DNA from: Edaphochlamys debaryana
Lineage: Eukaryota; Chlorophyta; Chlorophyceae; Chlamydomonadales
DNA length: 64,000 bases
Assembly: GCA_016858145.1 (NCBI GenBank)
Contig: JAEHOE010000035.1
Span: forward strand, 496,001-560,000
Direction of reading: 5' to 3'
The position numbers and the translations under genes are program-made. Shown here piece after piece: positions 22,950 to 34,209 of the stretch. A model generated the notes under the pieces. The model saw only the letters and a list, made by a program, of their open reading frames with translations. It had not been told where the DNA came from and searched no databases. Positions within the stretch are counted from its first letter, which is position 1. Each line of letters begins with the position of its first letter.

Positions 22950-25385
22950 ATGATGGCTGCCCTTATGGAGCAAGAGGCTGAGCAGCAGGTGGTTGGCGAG
23001 GAGGAGGCCGCCCACTGCGTGCCGGTGGAGAGTCTGCAGGTAAACAACTCGCGAAACCAGCCACTTCTCGCGCGACAGCCCACACATGCTTCTTATCTAT
23101 GGGCAGGCTCATGGGATTGCGGCAGCGGACATCCAGAAGCTCAAAGCCGCTGGGGTCCACACCGTCAATTCCGTCGCGCACACAGCGAGGCGCGTCCTCA
23201 TGGAAATCAAGGGCCTGAGCGAGGCAAAGGTGGAGAAGATTCAGCAAGCAGGTGCGCGCGGCCAGATACTTGCAAGCGAGGTGTGGCAACCCGGGTTTCA
23301 GGCTAGCTCGCCTCACATGGCCCCCGCTCTCCCCCGCGCTGACTTCTGCAGCTTTCAAGTTTGTACACATGGGCTTCTCGTCAGCAGCAGCCGTGCTGGA
23401 GCAGCGCAAAGAGGTCATCGAAATCACCACGGGCTGCAAGGACCTGGACAATATCCTGGAGGGTGCGTGCCAGCGTGCACGCCCTTCCCTACTTGGTGAC
23501 CGTGCAAGCCCTTGAGACCACAGCGCGCCATATCATCTACCTTCCTCCCCCATTCACAGGCGGCATCGAGACGGGCAGCATCACGGAGGTCTATGGCGAG
23601 TTCCGCTGTGGCAAGACGCAGCTCTGCCACACGCTATGTGTAACGTGCCAGGTGCGTGGCCGGACCGTGCGGCTGAGGCCTCAGCCACTCCCCCTCATCA
23701 GCTCCCTACAACCTCCAACGCACTTCCTAGCCCCGTGCTCATCTTACGCCCCTGAGGCCTCAACCACCCGCTATCTTAGGGCTCACTCGAGGCTAAAAAC
23801 CAACACCTGAATTACCCTTGCTTGCAGCTCCCGGTGGACATGGGGGGAGGAGAGGGCAAGGCCATGTACATCGACACGGAGGGCACCTTCCGGCCGACGC
23901 GCCTGCAGCAAATCGCCGAGAAGTGGGTCGATTTGCGTCCTTAACGTGGCCAGAGGGGAAGTCAATTCCGGCTTTCAAGCGGCGCCACGCCGAGCCGGGC
24001 GCCTCCGGGGTGTTCTCTTGTCCTCTGCAACCCCGCCACCATCTTGCCCTCACCACATCCCGACGCTGCGCAACCCGCCCCAGGTACAACATGTCCCCCG
24101 AGGACGTGCTGAACAACGTGGCCTACGCGCGCGCCTACAACACGGAGCACCAGATGAAGCTGCTGCAGGTGAACTGCGTTCCCGAATGAGTGCTCTTTCC
24201 CAGGCGTCCCACCCTCCCAGCAGGTTTGCACTTGTGCGCGGCACCGCAGGCAGGAGGCGGGGTCGTCAGCCAAGTGACCCTCCGCGTAGTCCACGCCGTT
24301 TGATACCACATGGCTCGACCCTGAGCCCCTCCGCCCTCCCCCCCACCCGCAGGACGCCGCCTGCATGCTGGCCGAGTCCCGCTTCGCCCTGCTGGTGGTG
24401 GACTCGGCCACAGCGCTGTTCCGGACAGAGTACAACGGCCGCGGGGAGCTGAGCACGCGGCAGATCCAGCTGGGGAGGTGGGCCGAGGCCAGCAGCAAGG
24501 CTCCTGGAAGCGAACCCTATGCAGCGCCTCGGGGGACGGGACGGAGGCTTCGGGGAAGGGCAAGCTTGGCCCTGGAGACTGGATCGGGGAACTGACGGCA
24601 GGGGTGCTCCTTCCTCGCAGGTTCCTCCGGGCGCTGCAGGGCATCGCGGACGAGTTCGGGGTGGCGGTGGTCATCACCAACCAGGTGGGGTGGGGAGGGC
24701 AAGGGCGGTGGTGATCACCGACCAGGTTGGTGGGGAGGAGGGCAGGGCAGGGCCAAGTGCCCCGCGACGCTAACAGCTCGCCGCGTTGCCGGTGTGTGGG
24801 CTTCATGCCTGTGCCCCACGAAGGGTTCTTGCGTTGCATGCCGAGCGGGTGCATCGGTATGTGCAGCCAGCGGTGCTGTGAGGTCGAGCCCCAGGCGTCT
24901 CGTCGACCTACAATGCCTGCCCCTACGCCGCCCCCGCGCCCTCCGCCCGACCCCAGGTGGTGGCGGCCAACCTGGACGGCGGGGCCATGTCGTTCGGGCC
25001 CAAGGTCAACCCCATCGGAGGCAACATCATGGCACACGCCACGCAGGTGGGTAGCGGGGTGGGGAGCGGGCGGAGGCCAAGATGGGGGTGGTCCAGGTGG
25101 TGAGGCGCCGCATGCTGCGTTGGCAGGTGCCGGCAGCCAAGCTTGAGGGTTTTGGAAGACCGCATCACAAAGCTGCATGCTGACAAGCGGAGCCCTGCTT
25201 GTGTATGGTTGCCGGTATCAGTTTCCACGCCGTTTGCTGCCCTCTTTCCCGCCCAGACCCGGCTCTGGATCCGCAAGGGCCGCGGCGAGAACCGTGTGGT
25301 CAAGATTATGGCCTCGCCCCGGCTGCCTGAGCGGGAGGCGTCCTTCGCGGTGGACGAGTGCGGCATCACGGACGCCAAGGACTGA
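22950..25385 (+). CDS. RAD51: RAD51 recombinase
   Basis: Ten exons (22950-23039, 23107-23251, 23352-23462, 23560-23651, 23828-23922, 24084-24168, 24353-24477, 24621-24684, 24957-25046, 25257-25385) encode 341 aa, against 339 in human RAD51. The eukaryotic RecA-family strand-exchange protein acts in nuclear homologous recombination. An N-terminal helix-hairpin-helix region contains [14 protein letters not shown]. The FxxA oligomerisation motif is FSSA. Walker A is GEFRCGKT (residues 128-135), [10 protein letters not shown] carries the catalytic Glu (E164), and Walker B is LLVVDS (D223). The L2 region and [19 protein letters not shown] follow, and the C-terminus is [21 protein letters not shown] and the length favour RAD51 over DMC1. 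A second ATG lies one codon downstream (22953), so the start may shift by one residue. Walker A has Cys where RAD51 normally has Thr. Confidence 0.96.
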
Positions 25386-26313
25386 TCCGCTGGAGGCATT
25401 GGGGAGGTCCTGGGAGGGGGGCTGACTGGCAGAGGGGAGCAGCGGCAGCTGGCGTGAACGGGGAGGGCTCAGGCGGAAGGGCGCCCGAGTGGGGCCGAGC
25501 GGCGAGGAGCTGCACTGGCAGAGGACAGGGTGAGGGAGGCAGGGCGCGAGACGGCCGAGGCGTGCAGATCACCGACCTTGTCTTGCTCGCCAGGCCTTAC
25601 TTGCTGGCGGGCGCTGGGTGCATAGCGTCGGGGGGTGCCAGGCACAGGGGGGGGGGGCGCTGACGTGAGCGTTGCGAGGGCGAGCTCCTGGCGATGGGAC
25701 TGACGACGCATATGGCTTGGTGGTGCATGTGAGCGAAGAGAGTTTGACTGCAGGGACGCGGGGCCAGTGCCCTGGGGCGGGCCAGTGCCGCCGATTAACG
25801 TTTTGTGGATTGTGACGTCTGGGTTGGGGAAGGGGGCCAGGAGGGGGCACTAGCGTCAAAGCTGTCGGCGCCCTTGGGCGCGCTGCCAAGCGCGCGTGGG
25901 GGTAAAATGTACGAATACCGCCAGGTACGGTTGTGCCTGCTAGGATGATGCGGGCAGGGGCCATGTGTAACATCTGACAGGCGAGGCCCGTTGGGAGCTT
26001 GGGACCATCCAGCCGGAGCCAGCTGCAGTCTGGGACTGGACGCGGGTGACCCGGCACAGCACACCTGCCAAGCATCCGGACCAGGGTCCCACACAAGATC
26101 CATCCTCACACAACTCACTCCACAGCCTGCTCACGACCTGCCACGCGCAGTCCCTATAGCCTGGTCACCAGACGCCCTCGCACCGTGATCCTTGCTTCCC
26201 CAGATACCAACTGCTTGTATCAGGGACCCACACAAACACGCAGACCTGCTCACGCCCAACTGCCTGTGGCCCTCCCTACCCAGCCCCTCTCCTTTGTTTC
26301 CTGGTTCCAGCCC
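25386..26313. other. Convergent 3' region between RAD51 and the lipase gene
   Basis: The two flanking genes converge here, so this 928-bp interval should consist of two 3' UTRs and a short spacer. A TGTAA at 25966 would end RAD51 transcripts. No TGTAA for the lipase on the minus strand was seen. No open frame with a recognisable product is present. Confidence 0.5.
25966..25970 (+). terminator. Candidate TGTAA polyadenylation signal (RAD51)
   Basis: A TGTAA motif 581 bp after the RAD51 stop codon, in a stretch without genes. It is assigned by motif and spacing only. Confidence 0.4.
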
Positions 26314-29300
26314 TCACGACGCCCCTGCCGCGCTCGCTCCCGCCTCCCCCGCCCCTCCCTCCCCGCCCCCCAGCATGCGCTCCATGGCCCCCACGTAGTG
26401 GCTCAGCAGGTGGTCCCGCAGCATGCTGCGCTTGAGCAGCAGCCGACCCACATCGCCCACAGCCGAGCCACCGCCGCCCGCTCCTGCCCCGGTACCGGCA
26501 CCTGCTCCTGCGCCGGATGCGGGTGCCGCGCCCGTCGTGCCCGCGCCCGGGCCCGCGCTTTGACCGGCTGCTGTCCCCGAGTCCGAGTCCGGCCGACCCA
26601 CATCGCGAAGCAGCCGGAACGTGGCCGTGGCGTCGGCGCCCCTCCGCTCGATGACCCACACGCGGCCCGGCAGCACCAGCTCGTGGTACTCGAACGCCGC
26701 CTCGTCTGGGGGGAACCACACGCAGGGATGGGACCGAGAAGACTCAGGAGGTCCAGGTTAGGAGCCGAAGCCAAGAGGCTGAGTGTGCAAAGCCGCCAGT
26801 CCTCGCTAGCACGCCCTTGCCCAGCATACTGGTCCCCACCTGCTGCCCACGTTGCGCCGTCGCCCTCGGTGCTGCCGTGGCTGTTGGGGCCACCCCCGTC
26901 CGCTGCGTCCCCAGAAACGCTGCCTGCCTTGAGGGAGCGAGCGCCCAGGCTCTTGACCGACGCCAGCCCCTGGGGCCGGGACCGAAGCGGCGGCGCAGAG
27001 CTTCCCGCCCCCGTTGATAAGCCCGCTACTGGCGGCAGCGAGACCGGCGGCAACGTCGGCAGCGGCGCGGAATGAGCGGCGGCGCCAGCGGCGGCGGAGG
27101 TGGCGGGGGCGGGGAGGAGGGACACGGGAGGAGCTGGAAGCGGCGTGAGCACGACCCCGCCGGAGGCAGTCGACGTCGTGCCGGCGGCGGCGGCGCCCGC
27201 CGTGCCGCCGTACGGCAGCAGCACCGCCGCCGCGGCGGAGGCGGCGGAGGCTGTCGCCGCCGCCAGCGCGGTTTTGGCGCCGCCGGTGTCGTACAGGGAC
27301 CAGAAGTCGCCCACCAGATCCAGGAGCCCGTTGCGCTTGGCCAGCGGCGGTGCAGCAGCGGCCGCGGCGGCGCTGCGAGAGGTTTCAGCGCTGGCCGCCG
27401 CCGCTGCTGCCGCCACCAGCGGCGGCGGCGACAGGACGTCCTGAGCGTCCGTCGCGGCCCGCCGCAACGGTGGCTCGCTCGAGCCGCCGCTTGCAGTTGA
27501 GGAGGCGGAGCCCGGCCCCACAAGGGGAGGCAGCGCGCCACTGATAGTAGGGCCCGGGGAAGAGGGCCCGCTCACGGAGTGGGCGGGCGGCCCGGGCACC
27601 CCCGCGGTAGCCACGCTCTGAGACCCAGCCCGTGAGAGGCTGGGCGAGCTCCCGCTTATCCCCGTTGCGTTCACAGGTCGTGAGCTGGCGCTAGGGACAA
27701 TGGAGGAAAATGCGGGGCCGCTGTCTGGAGCGCTGCTGGCGTCGGCGGCACGGGACGACGACTCGGCGGTTTCCGCTGCGTGGTGGATCTCGCTGTAGGC
27801 TGCCTTGACGGCGGCCCCGGCCGCCGCCGCCAGCTGCGATCCCAGCGCCGCCAGCTGCCCTGTCTTGCCGCCTGCGTGGGGTTAGAAGGCAGATGTGACC
27901 ACTTACGTATATGAGGCTGATGGAGGTAAAAGGTGGTGAAGGCCCCGCCGGTCAAACCCTTTGATACATCCTCAACATGGTTGTTTCGGGAACGCACAGA
28001 AGGCGGCCGACTGTGCCCGCACCTTGCACGTTGCCCGGCGGGGCCAGGGCGTTGGCCGCCACCCGCCGCAGCGCCCCGCCCAGCAGCGTCAGGCCCTCAG
28101 CCACAGCGCTGCGCCCGGGCGCCGGGGGAGGGAGCCCCGTGGGGCCCGGCGGCTCCTGGGGTTCGTGGTCGGGCGTTTGGGATGGTTAATCATGTTCGCC
28201 AGGCTGGGCTTCAGGCGCCTGCGTGATTGTGTCACATTGATGTCTGCTTCGCAACCTCCCTTACGCGCCGCCGTTCGCCCTGCCCACCTGCGCCGCGCCT
28301 CCCGTGGCTCGGCACAGCGCCACCGCCACCATGCGGTTGGCCAGACCCAGGGCCCCGCTGCGCTGGAGGGCCTGCGGGGACACGGGGCGTGGAGCGAGGG
28401 ATGTGGGATGCAGAGCTTGGAGGGCGTGCAGCCCCGCATACTGCCTACTGCCCCTTCTCCATCCTTCAATGAACCACGATTACGGTGGTGCTGATCCCAC
28501 CCCCCTCCCCACTAGGAGTGCAGCCCCTGCCACGCCCACCTGCGCCAGCTCGCTCCGCGCCTGCACTTCCTCGCTGGCCGCCCCCAGCTCCGTGGCCAAT
28601 CGCCGCAGCGACAGCACCGAGCAGCGCGACACCAGGTCGGCCTACGGTTGACGGTTGGCGGTTAGCATGTGACGGTTCGCAGCTGGCGGTGAGCCTAGCC
28701 GAAGCAACCGCAGGCGGCAAATTTGTGTGTACGGCTTACGTTGTACACGATGCTCTCGACGTACGGCATGCACCGCTCCGCCAGCCCCGAAGTCACCACC
28801 GGCGGCAGGCCGAAGCACGTGGCATGCACTGCCAGCGGCTCCGCCGAAAGGCCTCCGTCAGGGTCCGACGGCGCCGCCGCCGGCCCCGCCGCCGCCGCCG
28901 TCGGCGGGGGTAGGCCCAGCTGGGCGGCGACGGCGGAGTCTGAGGCCGCCAGGATCGCCAGCAACGCAGCCACGCCTGCAGGACAAGAGATGGATGCAGG
29001 AAGCAAGGGCCCGATGTCATCCAGGCTGCTTACCCTAGCCTCCCCATGCATGTACCGTGGCAGGTGTGCGGGCCAGGAGGCGTCTGCAAAGCCCCCCAAT
29101 CGCCCCCGTACGTGGCCAAATTCGGTCTCAGCCCCAGCCCCAGGCCCGCGCTCACCGCCGCCCAGCGAGTGGCCGATGATGTGTAGCCCCCAGCCCGGAT
29201 GCGCCGTGAGCGCCCCCCGCAGCCGCGCCCCCTCCGCCGCCAGCAGCTGCCGGGCGGCCCGCAGCATGCCGGCGTGCGCGTAGCCTGGGGTGGGGCCACA

Positions 29301-31250
29301 ACAGGGCCTTCAGAAAGTAGCGCACAAGGAGGCCTCCAAGGGCCTGCGACGCTGTGGCCTGGCCCCGTGCTGTGGCTTGTCGCAACCGGTTCCAACCCCG
29401 ACGCTGGCTCGCAGGGACCCCCTGAGCCCCCCACCCTGGCCCTGCCGAGTGTTGACTGGCCCATGCCGTCTTACCGGCCGACCAGCAAGCAACCCCAGCA
29501 CGCAACCATCGCCCCACCCCACCCCATCCTGGCCCCTTCCCTGTCCGCCCCACCCACCGTCCGCCATGGGGCTGGAGTGTCCCGCCAGGTTGGTGAGCAG
29601 GTCCTGCAGGTGGCCCGTGCCGCGCACCACCAGGCGCACGCAGCGGCTGGGGCGGTGCAGGGCGGCGAAGTAGGCGGGGCACGTGGGCGTGGAGGCGGGC
29701 ACGTGGACGAGCAGGTCGTTAGGCTGCGCACGTGGGTGGGGCCGTGGGGAGTTGGGGGGGTAGGGGCAGGGCAGAGAGGATGGATGGAGGGAGGGAGGGA
29801 GGGATGTGTCGGGGCAGGCGCGGCGACAAGGGCATCCAGCTGTGGGAGCGGGCGCTACACCTGGCCCTAAGGGCTTGGGCAAGAGATCAGCGCGTGCTTG
29901 CAGGTCCGACATGCAGCGCTGCAGCGCGGCCCGCCACGGACTACCCACTGTCCGCCCAACTCCCATCATCCTTCGCTGAACGACTCATTTTGGACTGCCA
30001 GCTGCGATATTGTCCCCTCCGCTGCGCCCTCACCCCCTGACACCCCGCCACCTGCCTGGATGCCCAGCTCCGCCGCCAGCTCCGCCTCAGAGGCCGCCCC
30101 ATAGACGGCCTGGGCCCAGCGCGCGTGCTCCAGCCACCGGCGCAGCACGGCCCTGCGCGGGCGTGAGGTGGAGGCCGACGGACGTCGCAAGCCAGCCGTG
30201 GAGAGCACCAGCCGAATCTGAGTCCGACGTGCAGGTGGAGAGAGAGGACTAACCGAAGTGCGCCACGGAGGTCCCGCGCGCATTCCTCAGAGATAGCAAG
30301 CAGGATCCGACCTAGCGCTCCCCTGTCAGCATTATGTGGAGTCAATGCGCTAGTGATACGCAGTCATGGCCGCCAGTGGCCCCCCCGCTCACGTGTCGTG
30401 GGCCTCGCGGCCGGCCGTCGGCGGCACCACGGGCAGGGGCTCGTGCTTCCGGGCCAGGGCCAGCCTGCAGAGCCGCCCGCGCGGCGAGGAGCGGCACCAC
30501 AGGGCAGTTGTGGTTGCCCAGGGGAGGACACGGCGACACGACAGGGGGATGCAGCAACGGCGGACTGGCACCTGCCCACCCCCCCCGCAGCTGCTCTGGC
30601 GCGGAGTACGGTGGCCACGCGCACAGTGCTCACCAGCCGAACGCCACGGACTCGAACGTCAGCGCCTCCACGTGCCGCCAGGCGTGCCTCACGGAGGTCG
30701 CTGTTGCGCGGAAGACGTCCTGTTCACAGGCGCAGTTTGTGCGGCGCATGATTAGCGGGGCCATGTAACTCGCGAGTCCCTCCAGCCGCTGTGACGCCGT
30801 GCCCCACCCCAGACCCCACCCAGTCCAGCACCAGCTCGCTGCCCCTCGCCAGCCCCCCGCACCAGCCAGCTGTCAAGGTCGCCGCGCCGCTCGCCGGCCT
30901 GCTCCGTCTCCGGCATGTCGATCCACACATACTCCTCGGAGATGGACTGATCGCAGCTGGCAGAACCGGGTGCGGCGACAGGTGCCGGCGGCCCTGCGTA
31001 GGCAGCGTTTGAGCAGCGTGCGTGGTTGAAGGATTGGCGCCGCTTCTCTTTCCCATGATGCCTTCCCCCCTCTCTTCACGGCCCCCGCGCCCACCCAACC
31101 CACCCTCGGGACCTCCACCCCTCGGCTTCCCCACCTCCTCACCCCACCCCGCACCGTCCCACCCGGCGGCCCGGCGCGTTTCACCACGGCATCTAGGCTC
31201 GCCGCGGCCTGCAGCACCCGCATAGCATCTGCCTCTTCGATGCGGTCCAT
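26314..31250 (-). CDS. Class 3 lipase, plant diacylglycerol-lipase-like
   Basis: Thirteen exons in transcription order (31250-31163, 30993-30863, 30719-30634, 30464-30393, 30152-30056, 29723-29558, 29284-29156, 28975-28740, 28641-28540, 28371-28288, 28155-28023, 27871-26840, 26705-26314) give 915 aa. The alpha/beta-hydrolase core is clear: RLVVRGTGHLQDLLT (oxyanion strand), DGYAHAGMLRAARQ, nucleophile elbow IIGHSLGGG (S253), IVYNADLVSRCS (likely acid D337), and LRDHLLSHY (likely His, H884). The order and spacing match plant proteins such as At3g14075, thought to hydrolyse mono-/diacylglycerols at membranes. About 340 low-complexity Ala/Ser/Gly/Pro residues separate Asp and His. Intron 5 appears to use a GC donor. 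The start at 31250 is the first in-frame Met, but an upstream exon is possible because CTGCAG just before it could be an acceptor. Confidence 0.88.
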
Positions 31251-31817
31251 GTTGGCGAGCGCGCCCTGCAGTTGGGTGCTAGGAGTGCCTGCGGGCCCAG
31301 CGCGGGCGTTCTGGCCGCGCCCCTGTCTCTTCCAGCTGTGCTCCGCCCGCAGGTGTCAGGCTGTCACGCTAGGGGCTGAAGCAGGCGCAAGAGTGCCGTG
31401 GCAGAGAGTGCGCTTGCGGCCTCAGCTGTCGCTGCCCATCTCGGGCCCGCATCCTCCCCGGTCGTGTGAGCGCCGGCTAGCTATCTCATTGGCCCCGACC
31501 TAGACACATCAAGTCAGGTCTAGAAAATGTGGCGTGGGCTGCGTGCAGCTCTGTGCAGTGGGCACGGTCTTGCCTAACGACGCTGACAGCGAGCACCTGC
31601 TTTGTGTGACGTATCACTGAGTTTGCAATAAGTCTGTGCGATGCAGCGGAGCGGGGATACCCAGCGACGCTTCCTATTCCCAGAACCCTCCATGCGGGCC
31701 CACTCCGGTCTGTGTGTGGTCCGCAATATCGATAGATGAAAGCAGCAGCGTTCAAGTAACCGCACTTGTTGCACTCTGTAACGTAGCTGCGCTGCCTGGA
31801 CAACACCCTTGAGCAGG
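31251..31817. promoter_or_regulatory. Divergent intergenic region, lipase / DCC gene
   Basis: These 567 bp lie between the start codons of two divergent genes and should contain both promoters. GC content drops around 31540-31760, which is typical of intergenic DNA here. No specific promoter element could be assigned. If the lipase has another 5' exon, it would lie in this interval. Confidence 0.35.
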
Positions 31818-33323
31818 ATGCATGCACTCGGCGTGCTGCAGACCCCGCGCGGGTCGCCAGTGGCACGACAAGGAGCGCGGGTGAGCCTATTGCGCCCCTA
31901 GGCGCGCACAAGCGGCAGAGGTGCGTCGGGGCGGCAGAGCGCCTGTCGCGACGTCCACGCCACTCGCAGCCACCGGTTCCCACGCGACCGACGCGACCAG
32001 GCACACGGTCGCCGACAGCCCCACCCCTCCACCCTCCCCAATCACCCCAGCAGGCGACACCAGCGCCTCTTAGACCAGTGGCAACGAAGCGTTCAAACGC
32101 TGCTCCCGGTGGTGCTCACTCAGCGGCTGGGTCATCAAGCCTGGTGCTGCGGGCAGCCGCTTCGGCGGGGCCCACGAGCAGCTCAGCGCCGGTGCAAGCA
32201 CCAAACACCGTTGTGGATGACTTTGCAACGGACCAGCGGCCGGTGATCCTCTTTGGTGGGTGGAGGGCACCTGTGCCAACGGCCTGAGACGGGTGACGAG
32301 TATCAGGGCAGGCAGCACGGAGGGGACTAGGTCATAGGCTGTCCGAGGGGTACGGGTACGGGGCATGAGTCGAGTCTGTCGACACGCCTGGCCAGCTTTG
32401 CCTACCTTTCTGCTACCTGAAACCCTCAAACCTCATCCCCTCCGTACCCATCGTCGCTGGCCTCCTGCTCATCTGCCTCAGACGGCGTCTGGTGCGTGGG
32501 CCGTGGGACGGGGCACCCTGGGACACACGGGACCTGGCCGGGAGCCGTTCGAAGCACGGTCCCCCGGCCCCACGCTGCATGCCCTCAACCCCAACCCACC
32601 CACCCCCAAACTCACCGCTCTCACCCACTCCACAACGCCCCCCTTGCCCTCCCTTCCCCTCCCCTCCCCTCCCCTCCCGCAGCAACCTCTGCAACGGCGG
32701 CGTCAACTTCATGCTGCAGGCCGACCCAACGGGGATCTACCGAATTGCGGCGCTGCAGAGCCCCGCGGGTCGGCGCCTGCTGGCGCGCTGCGGCCGCAGC
32801 CCCGATGACATCTCCTCCATCGTGCTGGTGGAGCGAGACCGCTGCCACATCCGCTCCGAGGCCATCCTGCGCATCGGAGCGGGCCTGGCCATGCCCCTGC
32901 CCGCACTGGCCGCCCTGGGCTTCCCCTTCCCGCTGCCCTTCCGGGACGGGGTGTATGACCTGGTCGCCAACAACCGGTGGGCCCGGGAGGGAGGAGAGGA
33001 TTGGGGGGCAGGGATTGGGGGGCACGGTATTCCAAGGGCGGTGGGGCCGGCGAGGGAGGTTGCCTGGTGCTGCAACTCCCTGGCCTTGCAGCCTTTTCCC
33101 CCCTATCCCCTGGCCCCTAGCCCCTGGCCTCCCACCCCGTGCCCCTAGCTGTGAACCGGCCCGCCTGCCCCTCCCGCCGCTCCCCCCGGCCCCTCCCGCT
33201 CCCCCCGGCCACGCCCCCTCCTCCTCACCTCCTCTTGCCCGCAGCTACTCCTTCTTCGGCCGCACGGACGTGTGCCGGCTGCAGGACAAGGGCAAGTTCG
33301 AGGCGCGGTTCATCGTCAACTGA
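31818..33323 (+). CDS. DCC-family (DUF393) thiol-disulfide oxidoreductase-like protein
   Basis: Five exons (31818-31880, 32051-32255, 32482-32491, 32683-32976, 33245-33323) give 216 aa. The hallmark DxxCxxC motif reads DGVCNLCNGGVNFML (D90, C93, C96). It continues with IAALQSPAGRRLL, RSEAILRIGAGL and the C-terminal VANNRYSFFGRTDVCRL, all typical of the DCC/YuxK family. Members are thought to be thiol-disulfide or redox proteins; substrates are mostly unknown. The first ~75 residues are rich in Ala/Ser/Arg and almost free of acidic residues, so a chloroplast or mitochondrial transit peptide is likely. Exon 3 is only 10 nt and supplies part of the active motif. The start was chosen because ATG at 31818 followed by a phase-0 intron fits the open frame of exon 2. 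Exon 1 is the least certain part. Confidence 0.87.
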
Positions 33324-34209
33324 GGCGAGGGCGGTGCAGGCGGTTGTACGGCAGTCTGAGGTGAAAGCAGCTCGCCGCCTGTCGGTGCATACCGGCATGC
33401 CTTGCGTACAGGGTTGGGGAAGGGTGGAAGCGGCTTTGCCGCAACGGTGCATGTTGCCTGTATGCATATGTATTTGTACCCTTTGTTGCCGGAGGGGAGT
33501 GATACAGCGCAGGGGTGTGAGGCGCGGGGAGCAGGTGAGCAAGCATGTGTGGAGGCGGGCGCCAGGGCGCCAGGTTCGTGTTACTGAGAGCGCTGACGCG
33601 CTGAGTGGTCGGTTTGGGCCGCCGTATGGTTGACGGTGATAGTGGCATGCAGTGGGGACCGACGAAATGGACGTGCTTGCGTCTTGAGAGTGGTAACGCA
33701 GGTTTGGTATGACCCAAGAGAGTGAGTGTGAGTTGGAGCGGTCTTCGGGTTGATCTGAGACCGAGCTGTAAACGCGGTTTGGCAGGGAGGTTTACGGTGA
33801 GCACCACAGGACTGCAGCAATGATAACTGACACTCTGACAGGGCTGCAGGGGTTCCTAAGCAGGATGCAGCCGGTTCAGGCGCCTCTTGAAGACTGCAGC
33901 CGTCCACCGCCACCGCGCCGCGCACCGCCGAGCACCAACACCCCTTCCGCCCCCCCCGCCGCCCCCTACCGCCCCCACGCCGCTTCCCGGCTTTTGCCCG
34001 TGTTGAGATGCAATGAATTCAAGCAGCACTGATGCCTTGACCTGTCGGGCAACTACACGTACGAACCGATCTGCGGCCCCCGTCGGGCGCCTTGGTGTCG
34101 TTGGTCGCACCTGGGGATACGTCGAATACCGTGCCACCGACCACACACCGCCGGTAGCTTTACTTGCTCCCGCAGGCAGGTCGGGTGTGACGAGTTGGTC
34201 GAAGGCCAG
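33324..34209. other. 3' UTR of DCC gene and intergenic region before the transporter
   Basis: These 886 bp carry no recognisable gene. A TGTAA at 33767 is a good candidate for the end of the DCC transcript. The later part should be the promoter and 5' UTR of the transporter gene. Confidence 0.5.
33767..33771 (+). terminator. Candidate TGTAA polyadenylation signal (DCC gene)
   Basis: A TGTAA motif 444 bp after the DCC-family stop codon, with no intervening gene. It is assigned by motif and distance. Confidence 0.4.

Noticed and set aside
22950..25385. Assignment of this gene as DMC1
   Set aside because: The Walker A flank ([16 protein letters not shown]) and [14 protein letters not shown] are RAD51-type. 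DMC1 normally has a GGYPGGK-like stretch and a different lead.
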